Source: a virus
Strand: one strand, 5' to 3'
IMG/VR virus record: IMGVR_UViG_3300021963_000348
Span: 1-36,362 of that record
DNA length: 36,362 nucleotides
Shown here: positions 1-7,129 of the stretch, in pieces
How the letters are laid out: the number at the start of each line of letters is the position of its first letter
How positions within the stretch are numbered: position 1 is the stretch's first letter
Notes under the pieces: model-generated
What the model was told of the DNA's origin: nothing
Databases searched by the model: none
What the model saw: the letters and a program-made list of their open reading frames with translations, nothing else
Made by a program: the position numbers and the translations under genes

Positions 1-106
1 ACTTACCATCCAATTCATACACTTGGTATGCGGAATCCTTAACCCATTCACCTTCTCCGATGAATTTTGCTTTATCTAAATCTATTTGTTGTTTATTGTT
101 TGTCAT
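1..106 (-). CDS. Unknown protein, N-terminal part only (runs off left edge)
   Basis: Only the first 35 codons are in the window; the gene continues leftward past the edge. It starts MTNNKQQIDLDKAKF and I do not recognise a family. The start is well defined: the ATG overlaps the stop of the preceding gene as ATGA and is preceded by a strong Shine-Dalgarno sequence (GGAGGAGGTGAGCAATG), which is unusual in this window. The same leader occurs in front of the next upstream gene. Confidence 0.6.
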   Translation of the reverse strand, partial: MTNNKQQIDLDKAKFIGEGEWVKDSAYQVYELDGK

Positions 107-243
107 TGCTCACCTCCTCCGTAGGTTTCGTTATAAGTGTATTCCTTTTGTTGTTCTGCCAAAATCTCTTTACCTCTTTTAGAGATAATATTATGTGCAT
201 CATTAATAAAAATGCTCTTAATTGCGTTCCATATATATTTCAT
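103..243 (-). CDS. Small unknown protein, 46 aa
   Basis: Starts MKYIWNAIKSIF and ends YGGGEQ. No family recognised. The N-terminal dozen residues are mixed hydrophobic and basic, which could form a short amphipathic helix; the middle is charged. Its last codons are the translated form of the duplicated ribosome-binding leader that serves the next gene, and its TGA overlaps that gene's ATG. Its own ATG has the identical leader, 137 bases away. The strong RBS and coupling make it likely to be translated despite its size. Confidence 0.6.
   Translation of the reverse strand: MKYIWNAIKSIFINDAHNIISKRGKEILAEQQKEYTYNETYGGGEQ
104..127 (-). repeat. Direct repeat copy 1: Shine-Dalgarno plus start codon
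   Basis: A 24-base segment identical to 241-264. Read on the minus strand it contains CTACGGAGGAGGTGAGC directly before ATG. It serves as the ribosome-binding region of the gene running off the left edge and also codes for the last residues of the 46-aa gene. Confidence 0.85.
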
Positions 244-264
244 TGCTCACCTCCTCCGTAGGTT
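241..264 (-). repeat. Direct repeat copy 2: Shine-Dalgarno plus start codon
   Basis: Identical to 104-127. It lies in the short gap after the 75-aa gene and ends with the ATG of the 46-aa gene. The AGGAGG core sits 6 bases from ATG, the optimal spacing; most other genes here show no such element. Confidence 0.85.
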
Positions 265-490
265 ATTGAGGACTAAGTCCACATTTATGTTTATGTTGTA
301 CATACCACATGATTCTAAATCTATATAGCACAAAGAAATATGTGTCAAATTCATTTATCTCATCAGTTGTTTTGTATATCCCTGTGTGATAAACTGACTT
401 CGGTAATTTCACATTCTTTGCAGATTTAGGAAATATATTAAATGCAATAGAATGCCTCTTTGTTAATTGAAAACTTTTATACATACTCAT
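263..490 (-). CDS. Unknown basic protein, 75 aa
   Basis: Starts MSMYKSFQLTKRHSIAF. It is rich in K, R and aromatic residues, without cysteine pairs, a signal peptide or a clear membrane segment. The ATG overlaps the stop of the upstream 114-aa gene by four bases (ATGA), so the two are probably translated together. The stop abuts the second copy of the 24-base leader. No family recognised. Confidence 0.55.
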   Translation of the reverse strand: MSMYKSFQLTKRHSIAFNIFPKSAKNVKLPKSVYHTGIYKTTDEINEFDTYFFVLYRFRIMWYVQHKHKCGLSPQ

Positions 491-831
491 CTTTTTAGAA
501 TTTCTAATACATAAATTGAGTTCTTAGTTCTGAACCTAATCTTATTCTTCTTTACATAAAAGAGTTCAGTAATTGCAGTGGTTTGCCATGTGAATGATAT
601 CCTTGGATCAAGAATCAAAGATCTACCTACTGCAGGTTCATCATATGCTTTTTTAAAACTACCATCAAAATTAAACTCAAGCCATTTAATACTGGTACCT
701 CTTTTAGTTAAACCATCAGACTCTCTAGTGAGTTTATACTGAAAACGTTTAGGTACACTTAGTTTCATTTTGTCTTGCTCTAAAACTTCCGCTATAGAGT
801 CATCCTTTCTAGATTTTTTATTAACTGTCAT
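487..831 (-). CDS. Unknown phage protein, 114 aa
   Basis: Begins with a basic, probably disordered stretch (MTVNKKSRKDD) and then a compact, strand-rich body. No catalytic motif visible. It overlaps the upstream 99-aa gene by 11 bases and the downstream gene by 4, so it belongs to the small-gene operon transcribed away from the hairpin at 1131-1179. Function unknown. Confidence 0.6.
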   Translation of the reverse strand: MTVNKKSRKDDSIAEVLEQDKMKLSVPKRFQYKLTRESDGLTKRGTSIKWLEFNFDGSFKKAYDEPAVGRSLILDPRISFTWQTTAITELFYVKKNKIRFRTKNSIYVLEILKR

Positions 832-1120
832 GGCCTTTGTATTTTACATATTCAATACTCATGTTTGTAACAACTTGCTGCAAGAGCATCATTAACTCCA
901 TAGCTTTATTATAGTCAAGATCTTTTTGATTAATCTTGGTTAGAATTTTAATGCCATTTCCATCATCACGTAATTTCATTACCGTGGTTTCTCTGACATG
1001 TTCAGACCATTCTTCTGAGTTACTGTATTTGAGTTCAAATACTAAACCCTTGTCTGTCATATATTCATGTAGAACATAATCAAATTTTCCTTCTACTAAT
1101 ACTATTGTTTGTTTTTCCAT
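821..1120 (-). CDS. Unknown phage protein, 99 aa
   Basis: Starts MEKQTIVLVEGKFDYVL; the LVEGKFD stretch looks like a strand-turn and the C-terminal half is helical (KAMELMMLLQQVV). No family recognised. It is the first gene after the hairpin terminator at 1131-1179 and has an A-rich leader (TAAAAAGAAACA before ATG), typical of SD-less Bacteroidota starts. Expression could depend on read-through or on a promoter I do not see. Confidence 0.6.
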   Translation of the reverse strand: MEKQTIVLVEGKFDYVLHEYMTDKGLVFELKYSNSEEWSEHVRETTVMKLRDDGNGIKILTKINQKDLDYNKAMELMMLLQQVVTNMSIEYVKYKGHDS

Positions 1121-1130
1121 TGTTTCTTTT

Positions 1131-1179
1131 TAAAAGAGAGCCCGGATAGGACAGGCCGCTATCCGGGGTTGGTTCTCTC
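1131..1179 (-). terminator. Rho-independent terminator hairpin
   Basis: On the minus strand CCCGGATAG pairs with CTATCCGGG around a 9-base loop, with flanking GAGAG/CTCTC pairing, followed by TCTCTTTT. It follows the DUF932-like gene and its 24-codon companion, so it probably ends that leftward unit. Confidence 0.7.
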
Positions 1180-1192
1180 AGCTAGTTTAACC

Positions 1193-1267
1193 CTAAAACC
1201 TGTCTTTATTTTTCATGAGTCCTCTAATAATAAGGATGCCTCCAATAAGTGTTAATACTATCCACAT
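1193..1267 (-). CDS. Candidate 24-aa membrane micropeptide
   Basis: A 24-codon frame starting MWIVLTLIGGILIIRGLMK and ending with the basic tail KNKDRF and TAG. Residues 1-17 form one hydrophobic segment long enough to cross a membrane, with positive charges after it. Its ATG overlaps the TAA of the DUF932-like gene by one base (TAATG), a layout that allows re-initiation, and the hairpin terminator follows 14 bases after its stop. No family recognised; translation is inferred from the coupling, not proven. Confidence 0.45.
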   Translation of the reverse strand: MWIVLTLIGGILIIRGLMKNKDRF

Positions 1268-2136
1268 TATTCAAGCATCATTTTAGAAAGCTCCATTGCT
1301 GCAAAAGTAGATTCAAAATCAACTTCTACTAAGTGGCTCTCATCAATCAAGACATCAAAGTCAGCAATCTTGATGCTGTCATTATTAGTAAAGTTATTAT
1401 TAGATAAAAACTCTACAGTTATGAAGTCATGAAACTCCTTTGTATTTGATAACCAGCTTCTTGGATGTGTCTTTTTTAAGGCATGTGTAACGTGATTGTA
1501 AAAGGCCCATGCATTAGTTTGATCAACGCTGTAATCAAAGCTTGCTTTCTCCATTTCAGACTTAATAATAGTAAGCTGTGTAGGTTCAAGTATCTCATGT
1601 TCATAATACAAACGTCCTGCAAGTTCTGCTTGCTGCTTTTTAGATAACTCAATGTTCTTAAGATTGTCTCTATCTGCAAGGATACGTTTGAAAGTTTTCT
1701 CAGCATTCTTGATTTGACTAGAGATTTGAGAAATGATATCTAAATCTGCAGTACCTGTATGCTTTCTAGAGAAGTTCATTTCTCCACAAACCATTCCATT
1801 ATTACAAACCATTACATAGGCCCCAATAGAACATTGGAAACGTATTGATTTGTCATAGGAGTTTGTCCAGGCAAACATCATCCCAAGCTCAGATTCATTA
1901 TTGATTTCCGAATCTAATGTACTTGGTGTGATATAATAAATACCCTGAGCAACATTTGCTCCTTGATTAGCTCTAAACACTTCTTTGGTGATCTTGAAAC
2001 CACTGTCAGTTAAGAGTTTAGTTGTGTTATCCATCACAAATTTATGTGATATAACTGTGTAAGAGTCTGCGTGATTAGGCAGACTGGCATTCTCCAGAAA
2101 CATTCTGGATACTTCTGTTGGTTTTTTGTACCCCAT
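1267..2136 (-). CDS. DUF932-like phage/plasmid protein
   Basis: 289 aa. The central part NSYDKSIRFQCSIGAYVMVC followed by NNGMVCGE matches the pattern of DUF932 proteins (N-S-Y-D ... G ... V-C-N-G-M), common on phages and plasmids and of unknown biochemical role. The C-terminal half is helical and contains WAFYNHVTHALKKTHPRSW, also typical of the family. It starts at an ATG 20 bases downstream of a TTTG-N20-TATATTTA promoter and its stop overlaps the start of a micropeptide gene. Family call by pattern only. Confidence 0.6.
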   Translation of the reverse strand: MGYKKPTEVSRMFLENASLPNHADSYTVISHKFVMDNTTKLLTDSGFKITKEVFRANQGANVAQGIYYITPSTLDSEINNESELGMMFAWTNSYDKSIRFQCSIGAYVMVCNNGMVCGEMNFSRKHTGTADLDIISQISSQIKNAEKTFKRILADRDNLKNIELSKKQQAELAGRLYYEHEILEPTQLTIIKSEMEKASFDYSVDQTNAWAFYNHVTHALKKTHPRSWLSNTKEFHDFITVEFLSNNNFTNNDSIKIADFDVLIDESHLVEVDFESTFAAMELSKMMLE

Positions 2137-2155
2137 GGTTTAAACTTTTGTTGTG

Positions 2156-2187
2156 TAAATATAATTAATTGTACTGTAACAAACAAA
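2156..2187 (-). promoter_or_regulatory. Bacteroidota-type promoter for the DUF932-like gene
   Basis: Minus-strand TTTG (2184-2187), 20-base spacer, then TATATTTA (2156-2163), one mismatch from TAnnTTTG. It sits in a 51-base gap and predicts a short leader before the ATG at 2136. Confidence 0.5.
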
Positions 2188-3027
2188 TTAAAATATATAT
2201 CTGATGGTATTTTCTTGAAAATACTGAGTGTATATAGTTTTAAATTTGTCAATGAGTTTGGATTTATAGGTCAATGGGTACCTCATTATTAGCTCACTAT
2301 TCTTGATTTCTGAGCTGTATTTCATAAGCTCTTGAGCTAATTCTGAAGATCTGGCCATTTGTCTAGAATGATTAGTAAGTGCAATAACTTCACACTTGTT
2401 CTCACCGGCCACTTCTCTGACCTCTTTAAAAAGATTATTGTAATGTTCCTCCCATCCTGGATAGAATATAACAGGACTGTAATTACAATGTACTTCCCAA
2501 CCCAAGGCTTTAATTCTATCTATGTCTCTGATTCTGCTTGATATACTTTGCATTTTAGGTTCCAGTATATCAGAATATATCTGAGGCATAAGGCTTACCC
2601 TAACTCTAGGTTTCTTATTGAAGTGATTTACATCTATCTTCAATAGACTAGGATACTTGGTAGCCATTGTAGTATTTAACCGTGGATGATTATCATATCT
2701 TTTTAAGTAATCTATCAGGGGTTCAGGTAAATGTTTCTGCATTAAGACTAAGTCTGTATTGCATGCTATATCTACCATAGTGTATATAGGGTCTTGTTGA
2801 TCTGGTACCTTAGTGTATTCCTTTTCCCATTCAACTACAGACTGAAATATGTCTTCAACATTTGTGTTTACAAAGACTCTCTCACCATTATATCTAGACA
2901 TATAGCAATAAGTGCTAACGCATCCACCAAAGCAACCGTATATTAGGTTAGGGGCAATGCAGTTAGCACTATTATTATTGTCTTTAGTTACAAGAGTCTT
3001 GGTCTTTTGAACCTTAATCACTTGCAA
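2188..3027 (-). CDS. Spore photoproduct lyase-like radical SAM protein
   Basis: 279 aa. Near the N-terminus NLIYGCFGGCVSTYCYMSR resembles the [4Fe-4S]/SAM-binding segment of SplB, followed by RVFVNTNVEDIF, like the SplB stretch after the cluster. Further on, PRVRVSLMPQIYSDILEP and VIFYPGWEEHYNNLF also match SplB blocks. SplB repairs UV-made spore photoproduct thymine dimers; a DNA-repair or base-modification role is plausible. Odd: the cysteines (C32, C36, C41) are spaced C-x3-C-x4-C rather than C-x3-C-x2-C. A stop lies just upstream, so the start must be TTG at 3027 or GTG at 3021; the first in-frame ATG would remove the cluster. It overlaps the preceding gene by about 14 bases. Confidence 0.7.
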   Translation of the reverse strand: MQVIKVQKTKTLVTKDNNNSANCIAPNLIYGCFGGCVSTYCYMSRYNGERVFVNTNVEDIFQSVVEWEKEYTKVPDQQDPIYTMVDIACNTDLVLMQKHLPEPLIDYLKRYDNHPRLNTTMATKYPSLLKIDVNHFNKKPRVRVSLMPQIYSDILEPKMQSISSRIRDIDRIKALGWEVHCNYSPVIFYPGWEEHYNNLFKEVREVAGENKCEVIALTNHSRQMARSSELAQELMKYSSEIKNSELIMRYPLTYKSKLIDKFKTIYTQYFQENTIRYIF

Positions 3028-3193
3028 TTATTTCTTGAATATCATTAATAGCAAGTTGGCACTCATGCATTTCAGAGCCACCTTCTTCTATTTCTGATAA
3101 AGCTAAATAGTAAATATCCTTAATGATTTCTTTCTTACTAGGATATTCAAGCATGCATTGCTGCACAAATTTGTATAAATCTGCTTTTACCAT
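3014..3193 (-). CDS. Small acidic protein, 59 aa
   Basis: Starts MVKADLYKFVQQCMLEY and ends INDIQEIIASD. Mostly helical and acidic; no motif recognised. The ATG lies within the last codons of the 58-aa gene upstream, and its stop overlaps the start of the radical SAM gene, so the four genes from 4039 to 2188 form an overlapping chain. It could be a small partner of the radical SAM protein, but nothing in the sequence shows this directly. Confidence 0.55.
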   Translation of the reverse strand: MVKADLYKFVQQCMLEYPSKKEIIKDIYYLALSEIEEGGSEMHECQLAINDIQEIIASD

Positions 3194-3363
3194 TTTGAAT
3201 ATGTAAATAGTACTGTAAAATAAAGCCAGCCTAAGTGAAGCTTAATGTCCCTTGGGCCTGTCTTTGAGATTGCAAATAAAGGCAGAGGATAAAAGTATAC
3301 ATATGGATACTGTCTCTGCCCCTGTTTCTTTTTATAAAAGTTGAAAGCTTCTACTTTAATCAT
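3187..3363 (-). CDS. Small unknown protein, 58 aa
   Basis: Read from the ATG at 3363 (MIKVEAFNFYKKKQGQRQYP). An ATG 27 bases upstream would give 67 aa but a longer overlap, so I chose the shorter form with an 8-base overlap on the preceding gene. Rich in aromatic residues, with a mildly hydrophobic C-terminus (LGWLYFTVLF). No family recognised. Supported mainly by its fit in an overlapping gene chain. Confidence 0.45.
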   Translation of the reverse strand: MIKVEAFNFYKKKQGQRQYPYVYFYPLPLFAISKTGPRDIKLHLGWLYFTVLFTYSKW

Positions 3364-4039
3364 TATTGTAAAGTCCTGAGTCCTCATCATCCTTCATCAT
3401 TTGAATGAGAGCTTCTTTCTGTCTTTTCTTTTCTGCTTTTTTTTCTAAAGCTTGAAGTTGCTTTTCCAATCTATCAATACTTCCCCAAATAATACTTGCA
3501 TTAGGATCTAATAACTTAATTTCAGCTACTATTTCTTCCTGTCTACCTCTACTATAAAATCCATGTTCAATATCATTAGCAAGATCTTGCAAGTGCATGG
3601 GAGCATGAATTGAAATACGTAAATCATAGTCTTGCCATTTTGCTTTCCAATCAATAAAAGCAATTCCATTTGTTAATTTCCTAAGCAAATTGTGCAAAGT
3701 CCAGTTACGGACTCTAACAATTGATTTGTCAGAACCAAATACATGTAAGAAACGTAAGAACCATCTTGGGCACCATTTTGGTTTAGCTTCATGGTCTAAA
3801 GCAAGTACTAAAGGATAGAGTGCTTTGAAATAGGAACCTTCTTCATTCCATATTTGTGTTCCTAAATATCCATACTTCTCAAATCCTTTTGGAAAGAAAA
3901 TATAACGGATATCATCCAATTCTATACTTCTAGTGTAAATCATACCTTTAGAACGTCCTCTCCAGAACAAAAGACTTTTTAAAAAATCCTTTGTCTTTTG
4001 AGTGAATGTTCTCTTGTCTACTGCTTTGAACTTACTCAT
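3356..4039 (-). CDS. Unknown phage protein with C-terminal coiled coil, 227 aa
   Basis: Basic N-terminus (MSKFKAVDKRTFTQKTKD), a Trp/Phe-rich middle (KPKWCPRWFLRFLHVFG) and a C-terminal helix rich in K, E and Q (LEKQLQALEKKAEKKRQKEA) likely to form a coiled coil. No enzymatic motif recognised. Its ATG overlaps the thyX stop by four bases, so it belongs to the nucleotide-metabolism operon; a role in nucleic-acid handling is possible from the charge, but this is inference. Confidence 0.65.
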   Translation of the reverse strand: MSKFKAVDKRTFTQKTKDFLKSLLFWRGRSKGMIYTRSIELDDIRYIFFPKGFEKYGYLGTQIWNEEGSYFKALYPLVLALDHEAKPKWCPRWFLRFLHVFGSDKSIVRVRNWTLHNLLRKLTNGIAFIDWKAKWQDYDLRISIHAPMHLQDLANDIEHGFYSRGRQEEIVAEIKLLDPNASIIWGSIDRLEKQLQALEKKAEKKRQKEALIQMMKDDEDSGLYNND

Positions 4040-4728
4040 AACTTAAAAGCTTTAATTGTTTTTTCAAATGGATTACCTGGTAAATCTTTTACAATTTGTA
4101 ACATCTGTTGTGCCAGTTCTCTTACTTCTTTTTGTGCGTGTTCTGAATTACGCAACTTTAGGAAGTGATAAAAGCTTCTCCAGTTAAACATAACATCCAT
4201 GGTGATCTGTGAGTTAAAAGTTTTAAAGAATCTAGCAGATTCCTTAGCCCTCTTTCTACCAAGAACAGGTGTTAGATCTTTAAGACATGCATGATAAAGG
4301 TAATTTGATATCTCAGTAAAATCTTTCATTACCTGATACCAGTCATCAGCATTTACCTTCCAAGATAATTCATCATCAGAATTTTCATCATGTAAATACA
4401 AGTCTTCTGATAACGGGATACCTTTAAAGTCTTCAGGTAAATACATCTTGTCCTCTTTTAGTTCTTTATATCTAGCAGACTCACCATTAATAGAAACTCC
4501 AATACGGTGTTTTAATAAATGAATGTGAGTAGCTTGATCTACAGTGACTAAAAAGTGTAAACTAGATTTCTCAAATGGAGTATGATGACCTTCTGAGGCC
4601 AACATGTCTAGAAGTTTTTCAACTCTTTCTAATTTTTCTTCAGATAAATCTCTGGAAGTGCTGGTCCATGCAGATTGTGCATGAACCAAATCAGTTCCAT
4701 AGAATCCTAAAAGTTCTACTTTATTCAT
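4036..4728 (-). CDS. thyX: FAD-dependent thymidylate synthase ThyX
   Basis: 230 aa, the usual ThyX length. It carries the ThyX signature in the form KHRIGVSINGESARY at residues 73-87 (family RHR-x7-S, first Arg replaced by Lys). ThyX makes dTMP from dUMP using methylenetetrahydrofolate, FAD and NADPH. It overlaps by four bases both the HAD-like gene upstream and the unknown gene downstream, and sits with a dNMP kinase, so the operon supplies dTTP for phage replication. Confidence 0.93.
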   Translation of the reverse strand: MNKVELLGFYGTDLVHAQSAWTSTSRDLSEEKLERVEKLLDMLASEGHHTPFEKSSLHFLVTVDQATHIHLLKHRIGVSINGESARYKELKEDKMYLPEDFKGIPLSEDLYLHDENSDDELSWKVNADDWYQVMKDFTEISNYLYHACLKDLTPVLGRKRAKESARFFKTFNSQITMDVMFNWRSFYHFLKLRNSEHAQKEVRELAQQMLQIVKDLPGNPFEKTIKAFKL

Positions 4729-5150
4729 AAAATTCCTTTTTCAATTAAGATTTCTTCAACTTTAATCCAATCAACAAATGGTCTAGGTGATACTGATAAG
4801 TCTAGTTTTAAGGGACATCCCAAAGCAGAATCATCAATCATAACTTCAGCATATGACTTTGGACTTGTTGTCCAATTCTGCTGAGTTGGATTAGACTGAA
4901 TTCCATACAAGGGAATATCATTCTCTTTAAACCAGTTGACAGCATCTGTTAAAAAGTTACCAGTTACATCCATAATAGTAGGATCACCTGTTGCTTTTTT
5001 TTTAGATCTGTCAGCTCTCATAGTAAATAGAATTAACTGGTGACCAGCATCAGTTAACTTTTTTAATACCGGTACTGCACCAATATCTTTTCCTACGTGT
5101 GGAAAGTCATGGGATACAACTGTTCCATCAAAGTCAATGTTGAATGTCAT
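4725..5150 (-). CDS. HAD-superfamily phosphatase-like protein, 141 aa
   Basis: Has the HAD catalytic motif I DFDGT (D6, D8), a motif II Thr in LILFTMRAD, and an acidic motif IV in MIDDSALGCPL near residue 105. The compact capless build resembles the small Bacteroides HAD hydrolases of the BT0820 type. Such enzymes remove phosphate from small molecules; between thyX and a dNMP kinase, a nucleotide or a toxic phosphorylated by-product is a reasonable substrate, but this is inference. Four-base overlaps with both neighbours. Confidence 0.8.
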   Translation of the reverse strand: MTFNIDFDGTVVSHDFPHVGKDIGAVPVLKKLTDAGHQLILFTMRADRSKKKATGDPTIMDVTGNFLTDAVNWFKENDIPLYGIQSNPTQQNWTTSPKSYAEVMIDDSALGCPLKLDLSVSPRPFVDWIKVEEILIEKGIL

Positions 5151-5797
5151 ATTACATTTTCTTTTTCCAGAATCTCTCTAACAAGACTAATAAGCTTCTC
5201 AAGATCTCCATCATTGTTAATTGTGTAGTCAAACTCAAAGCCATCTAATGCAGTTTCACTTACATGATAACTTAATGGCATTTCTTTGTATACTCCTGTA
5301 TTAGGATCAGTATAACCATGGGGTCTAACTACTCTAATTGTAATACCGTGTCTTTTTTTAACAGCTTCCAATTCATTAGGAAATCTCATGTCTGTAATAA
5401 TCCAATGCATATCTTCTTTGAAGTCAGCAAATAGAGCATTGACCCATACGTTTTGATGAAGTCCATTTCTCATTGCTTCTGTTCCTAGTTTCTGAAGTAA
5501 GTCCCTAACGCTCATCATTTCTACAAATGTGACATCCTTGAATGGCTCAATTGCATTTAATGGATTTGATTTAGTTTCTTTACCCCATTCAGGACCCAAG
5601 ATAGTTTTCTTAAACTTCTGGTCCTCAAACTTTTCTATAGAGATTCCGGTTAGCAAGCTTGCAACAATTTTTAATTTACCTGCAAACTTTCTAATGTCCC
5701 AGTCAGCACCGTTGTTAGTGATTGCTAACTGTCTGATAATGACACCAACAGTGTCTTTACCTGCACCAATTTTACCGCTAATACCTATGAGTCTCAT
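5147..5797 (-). CDS. Deoxynucleoside monophosphate kinase
   Basis: 216 aa. P-loop GISGKIGAGKDT at residues 5-16, then a body matching phage dNMP kinases (T4 gp1-like family): RDLLQKLGTEAMRNGLHQNV and WIITDMRFPNELEAV. It phosphorylates dNMPs, probably including the dTMP made by the neighbouring ThyX. ATGA overlaps tie it to the genes on both sides. Confidence 0.88.
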   Translation of the reverse strand: MRLIGISGKIGAGKDTVGVIIRQLAITNNGADWDIRKFAGKLKIVASLLTGISIEKFEDQKFKKTILGPEWGKETKSNPLNAIEPFKDVTFVEMMSVRDLLQKLGTEAMRNGLHQNVWVNALFADFKEDMHWIITDMRFPNELEAVKKRHGITIRVVRPHGYTDPNTGVYKEMPLSYHVSETALDGFEFDYTINNDGDLEKLISLVREILEKENVI

Positions 5798-6021
5798 TCT
5801 TCTCCTGCTAATATGTCAAAGTGATCACCAAGACCTCTAACAACTTTACCAAGTTGCTTGGCCAAGTTCTTTACAGCTTCTGGTTCCAGAGAGTCAATCC
5901 ATTTGTCTTGTACCTCTTCAGGGCAATCTTCAAAACAAGTTGGTTCACGCTTCTCTTCATCTTCAAACTTGTGGAATATATAGATCCCACTTAAATTTCT
6001 ACGGTTGATTTTTTGTTCCAT
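5794..6021 (-). CDS. Unknown acidic protein, 75 aa
   Basis: Starts MEQKINRRNLSGIYIFHKFE and has the pair C-FEDC in PTCFEDCPEEVQDKW. Strongly acidic, ending DILAGEE. No family recognised. Overlaps the dNMP kinase start by four bases, so it is co-translated with it. Confidence 0.6.
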   Translation of the reverse strand: MEQKINRRNLSGIYIFHKFEDEEKREPTCFEDCPEEVQDKWIDSLEPEAVKNLAKQLGKVVRGLGDHFDILAGEE

Positions 6022-6349
6022 TTACTTTTTTATTAATTGTTTCAATATCCTTAAGGATTTTGTCAAGCATTTTTCCCATTTCTATTTGAGTACTATGCTT
6101 GCTTTTAGGATTATATAGTTGACTTAGTACTCTGTATTGAGCATTTAATTCAACTAATGTATTAGATATAGAGGATTCATAGTCAGTACGTAATTTAGCA
6201 GCTGTCATTAAATCAAAGTCAACACCCATGTGAATTGTCTCATGAATTGTATTTTGAATTAGATCTGCTAAGTTAGGATCAACGTTAATCCCAACCATAT
6301 TTAAGGCTACTACAACATGGTTTTTAGGAAGTTTTGCTAGTGTGACCAT
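5999..6349 (-). CDS. Unknown helical protein, 116 aa
   Basis: Predicted mostly helical, ending with a charged amphipathic helix (MGKMLDKILKDIETINKKV). No motif recognised. Overlaps the upstream gene by 26 bases and the downstream gene by 23, in the same leftward unit. Confidence 0.6.
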   Translation of the reverse strand: MVTLAKLPKNHVVVALNMVGINVDPNLADLIQNTIHETIHMGVDFDLMTAAKLRTDYESSISNTLVELNAQYRVLSQLYNPKSKHSTQIEMGKMLDKILKDIETINKKVNGTKNQP

Positions 6350-6725
6350 TTAATTTTCTGTATTGAATTTCTTTTCTAATAAGATCTAAATGCCAATCAG
6401 CTCCTCCGTAATCTAATACAGCTTCAAGATGATCATCTTCCATTTCACATAGAGGTATCCAGTGCAATGGTTCTTTACCATCAATTCCCCGGCTTCCTCT
6501 AGTTGCATACTTTCTTACAAGTTCAAAGTCATCATCAGCATATACTGCAAAGATTTTGATTTTATTCATATCTTTTGCACCATATCTAAGATAAGCTGTT
6601 CCACCGTCTGCCATAGCTTGGTTAGGACAGGAACAAGTCTTATAGTCATGTCTATGGTAACTTACAATTGTTTCCATACACTCTTGACAAGTTACAGAGT
6701 TGTATACTAGTTGTTTATCTGTCAT
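6324..6725 (-). CDS. DUF7695-like zinc-ligand protein, 133 aa
   Basis: Read from ATG at 6725 (MTDKQLVYNSVTCQECMETI). The longer in-frame TTG start at 6764 would overlap a promoter and is less likely. The N-terminal block C-x2-C, SYHRHDYKTCSCPNQ and ADGGTAYLRY resembles the small phage family annotated DUF7695, with four cysteines that could hold zinc. The C-terminal part is acidic. Role unknown. First gene after the candidate promoter at 6762-6769, thus probably the head of the nucleotide-metabolism operon. Confidence 0.6.
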   Translation of the reverse strand: MTDKQLVYNSVTCQECMETIVSYHRHDYKTCSCPNQAMADGGTAYLRYGAKDMNKIKIFAVYADDDFELVRKYATRGSRGIDGKEPLHWIPLCEMEDDHLEAVLDYGGADWHLDLIRKEIQYRKLNGHTSKTS

Positions 6726-6761
6726 ATTTACAATAATAAAAATGATAAGATCATCATAGTG

Positions 6762-6769
6762 CAAAGGTA
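6762..6769 (-). promoter_or_regulatory. Candidate -7 promoter element
   Basis: Minus-strand TACCTTTG matches TAnnTTTG and lies about 37 bases before the ATG at 6725, in a gap of about 100 bases between that start and the MazG-like gene. I find no clear TTTG at the usual upstream distance. Confidence 0.35.
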
Positions 6770-6825
6770 AAGAAGTAAGTAAAGAAAACTTTTGAAGTTA
6801 TCTTTATCAAAGTCATGCATTTGCA

Positions 6826-7128
6826 TTATTTATCTTTTACAAACTGACCGTTGACCATCTTACCGGTCCGTTTACTAATAACATTATAAGCAGACTCTAA
6901 ACAATCCTCAAGTTTGAGGTTTTGCATTTTAGCCTGGATAATAAGTGTGACCATAATATCTCCCATTGCATCAATGATTTCTGGGCGGTCATCTGTGTTT
7001 ACTGCTCTACAAAACTCTGTAGTTTCTTCTAAAGTTTTTAGAGCTTGAGCCATAGGTGTAGCCTTGGACAAGATTCCCTTGTCCAAAGCCCACTGCTCTA
7101 CTGCGGATTCTAATTCTGAGTAGTTCAT
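6826..7128 (-). CDS. MazG-like NTP pyrophosphohydrolase
   Basis: 100 aa. Shows the all-alpha NTP-PPase pattern: KTLEETTEFCRAV (E-x2-E helix) followed by PEIIDAMGDIMVTLIIQA (E-x3-D helix), and the common ending YNVISKRTGKMVNGQFVKD. Such proteins hydrolyse (d)NTPs to NMPs, and in phages are also suspected of altering (p)ppGpp signalling. Starts two bases beyond the polymerase stop. A second member of the fold lies at 23804-24106. Confidence 0.82.
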   Translation of the reverse strand: MNYSELESAVEQWALDKGILSKATPMAQALKTLEETTEFCRAVNTDDRPEIIDAMGDIMVTLIIQAKMQNLKLEDCLESAYNVISKRTGKMVNGQFVKDK

Positions 7129-7129
7129 A

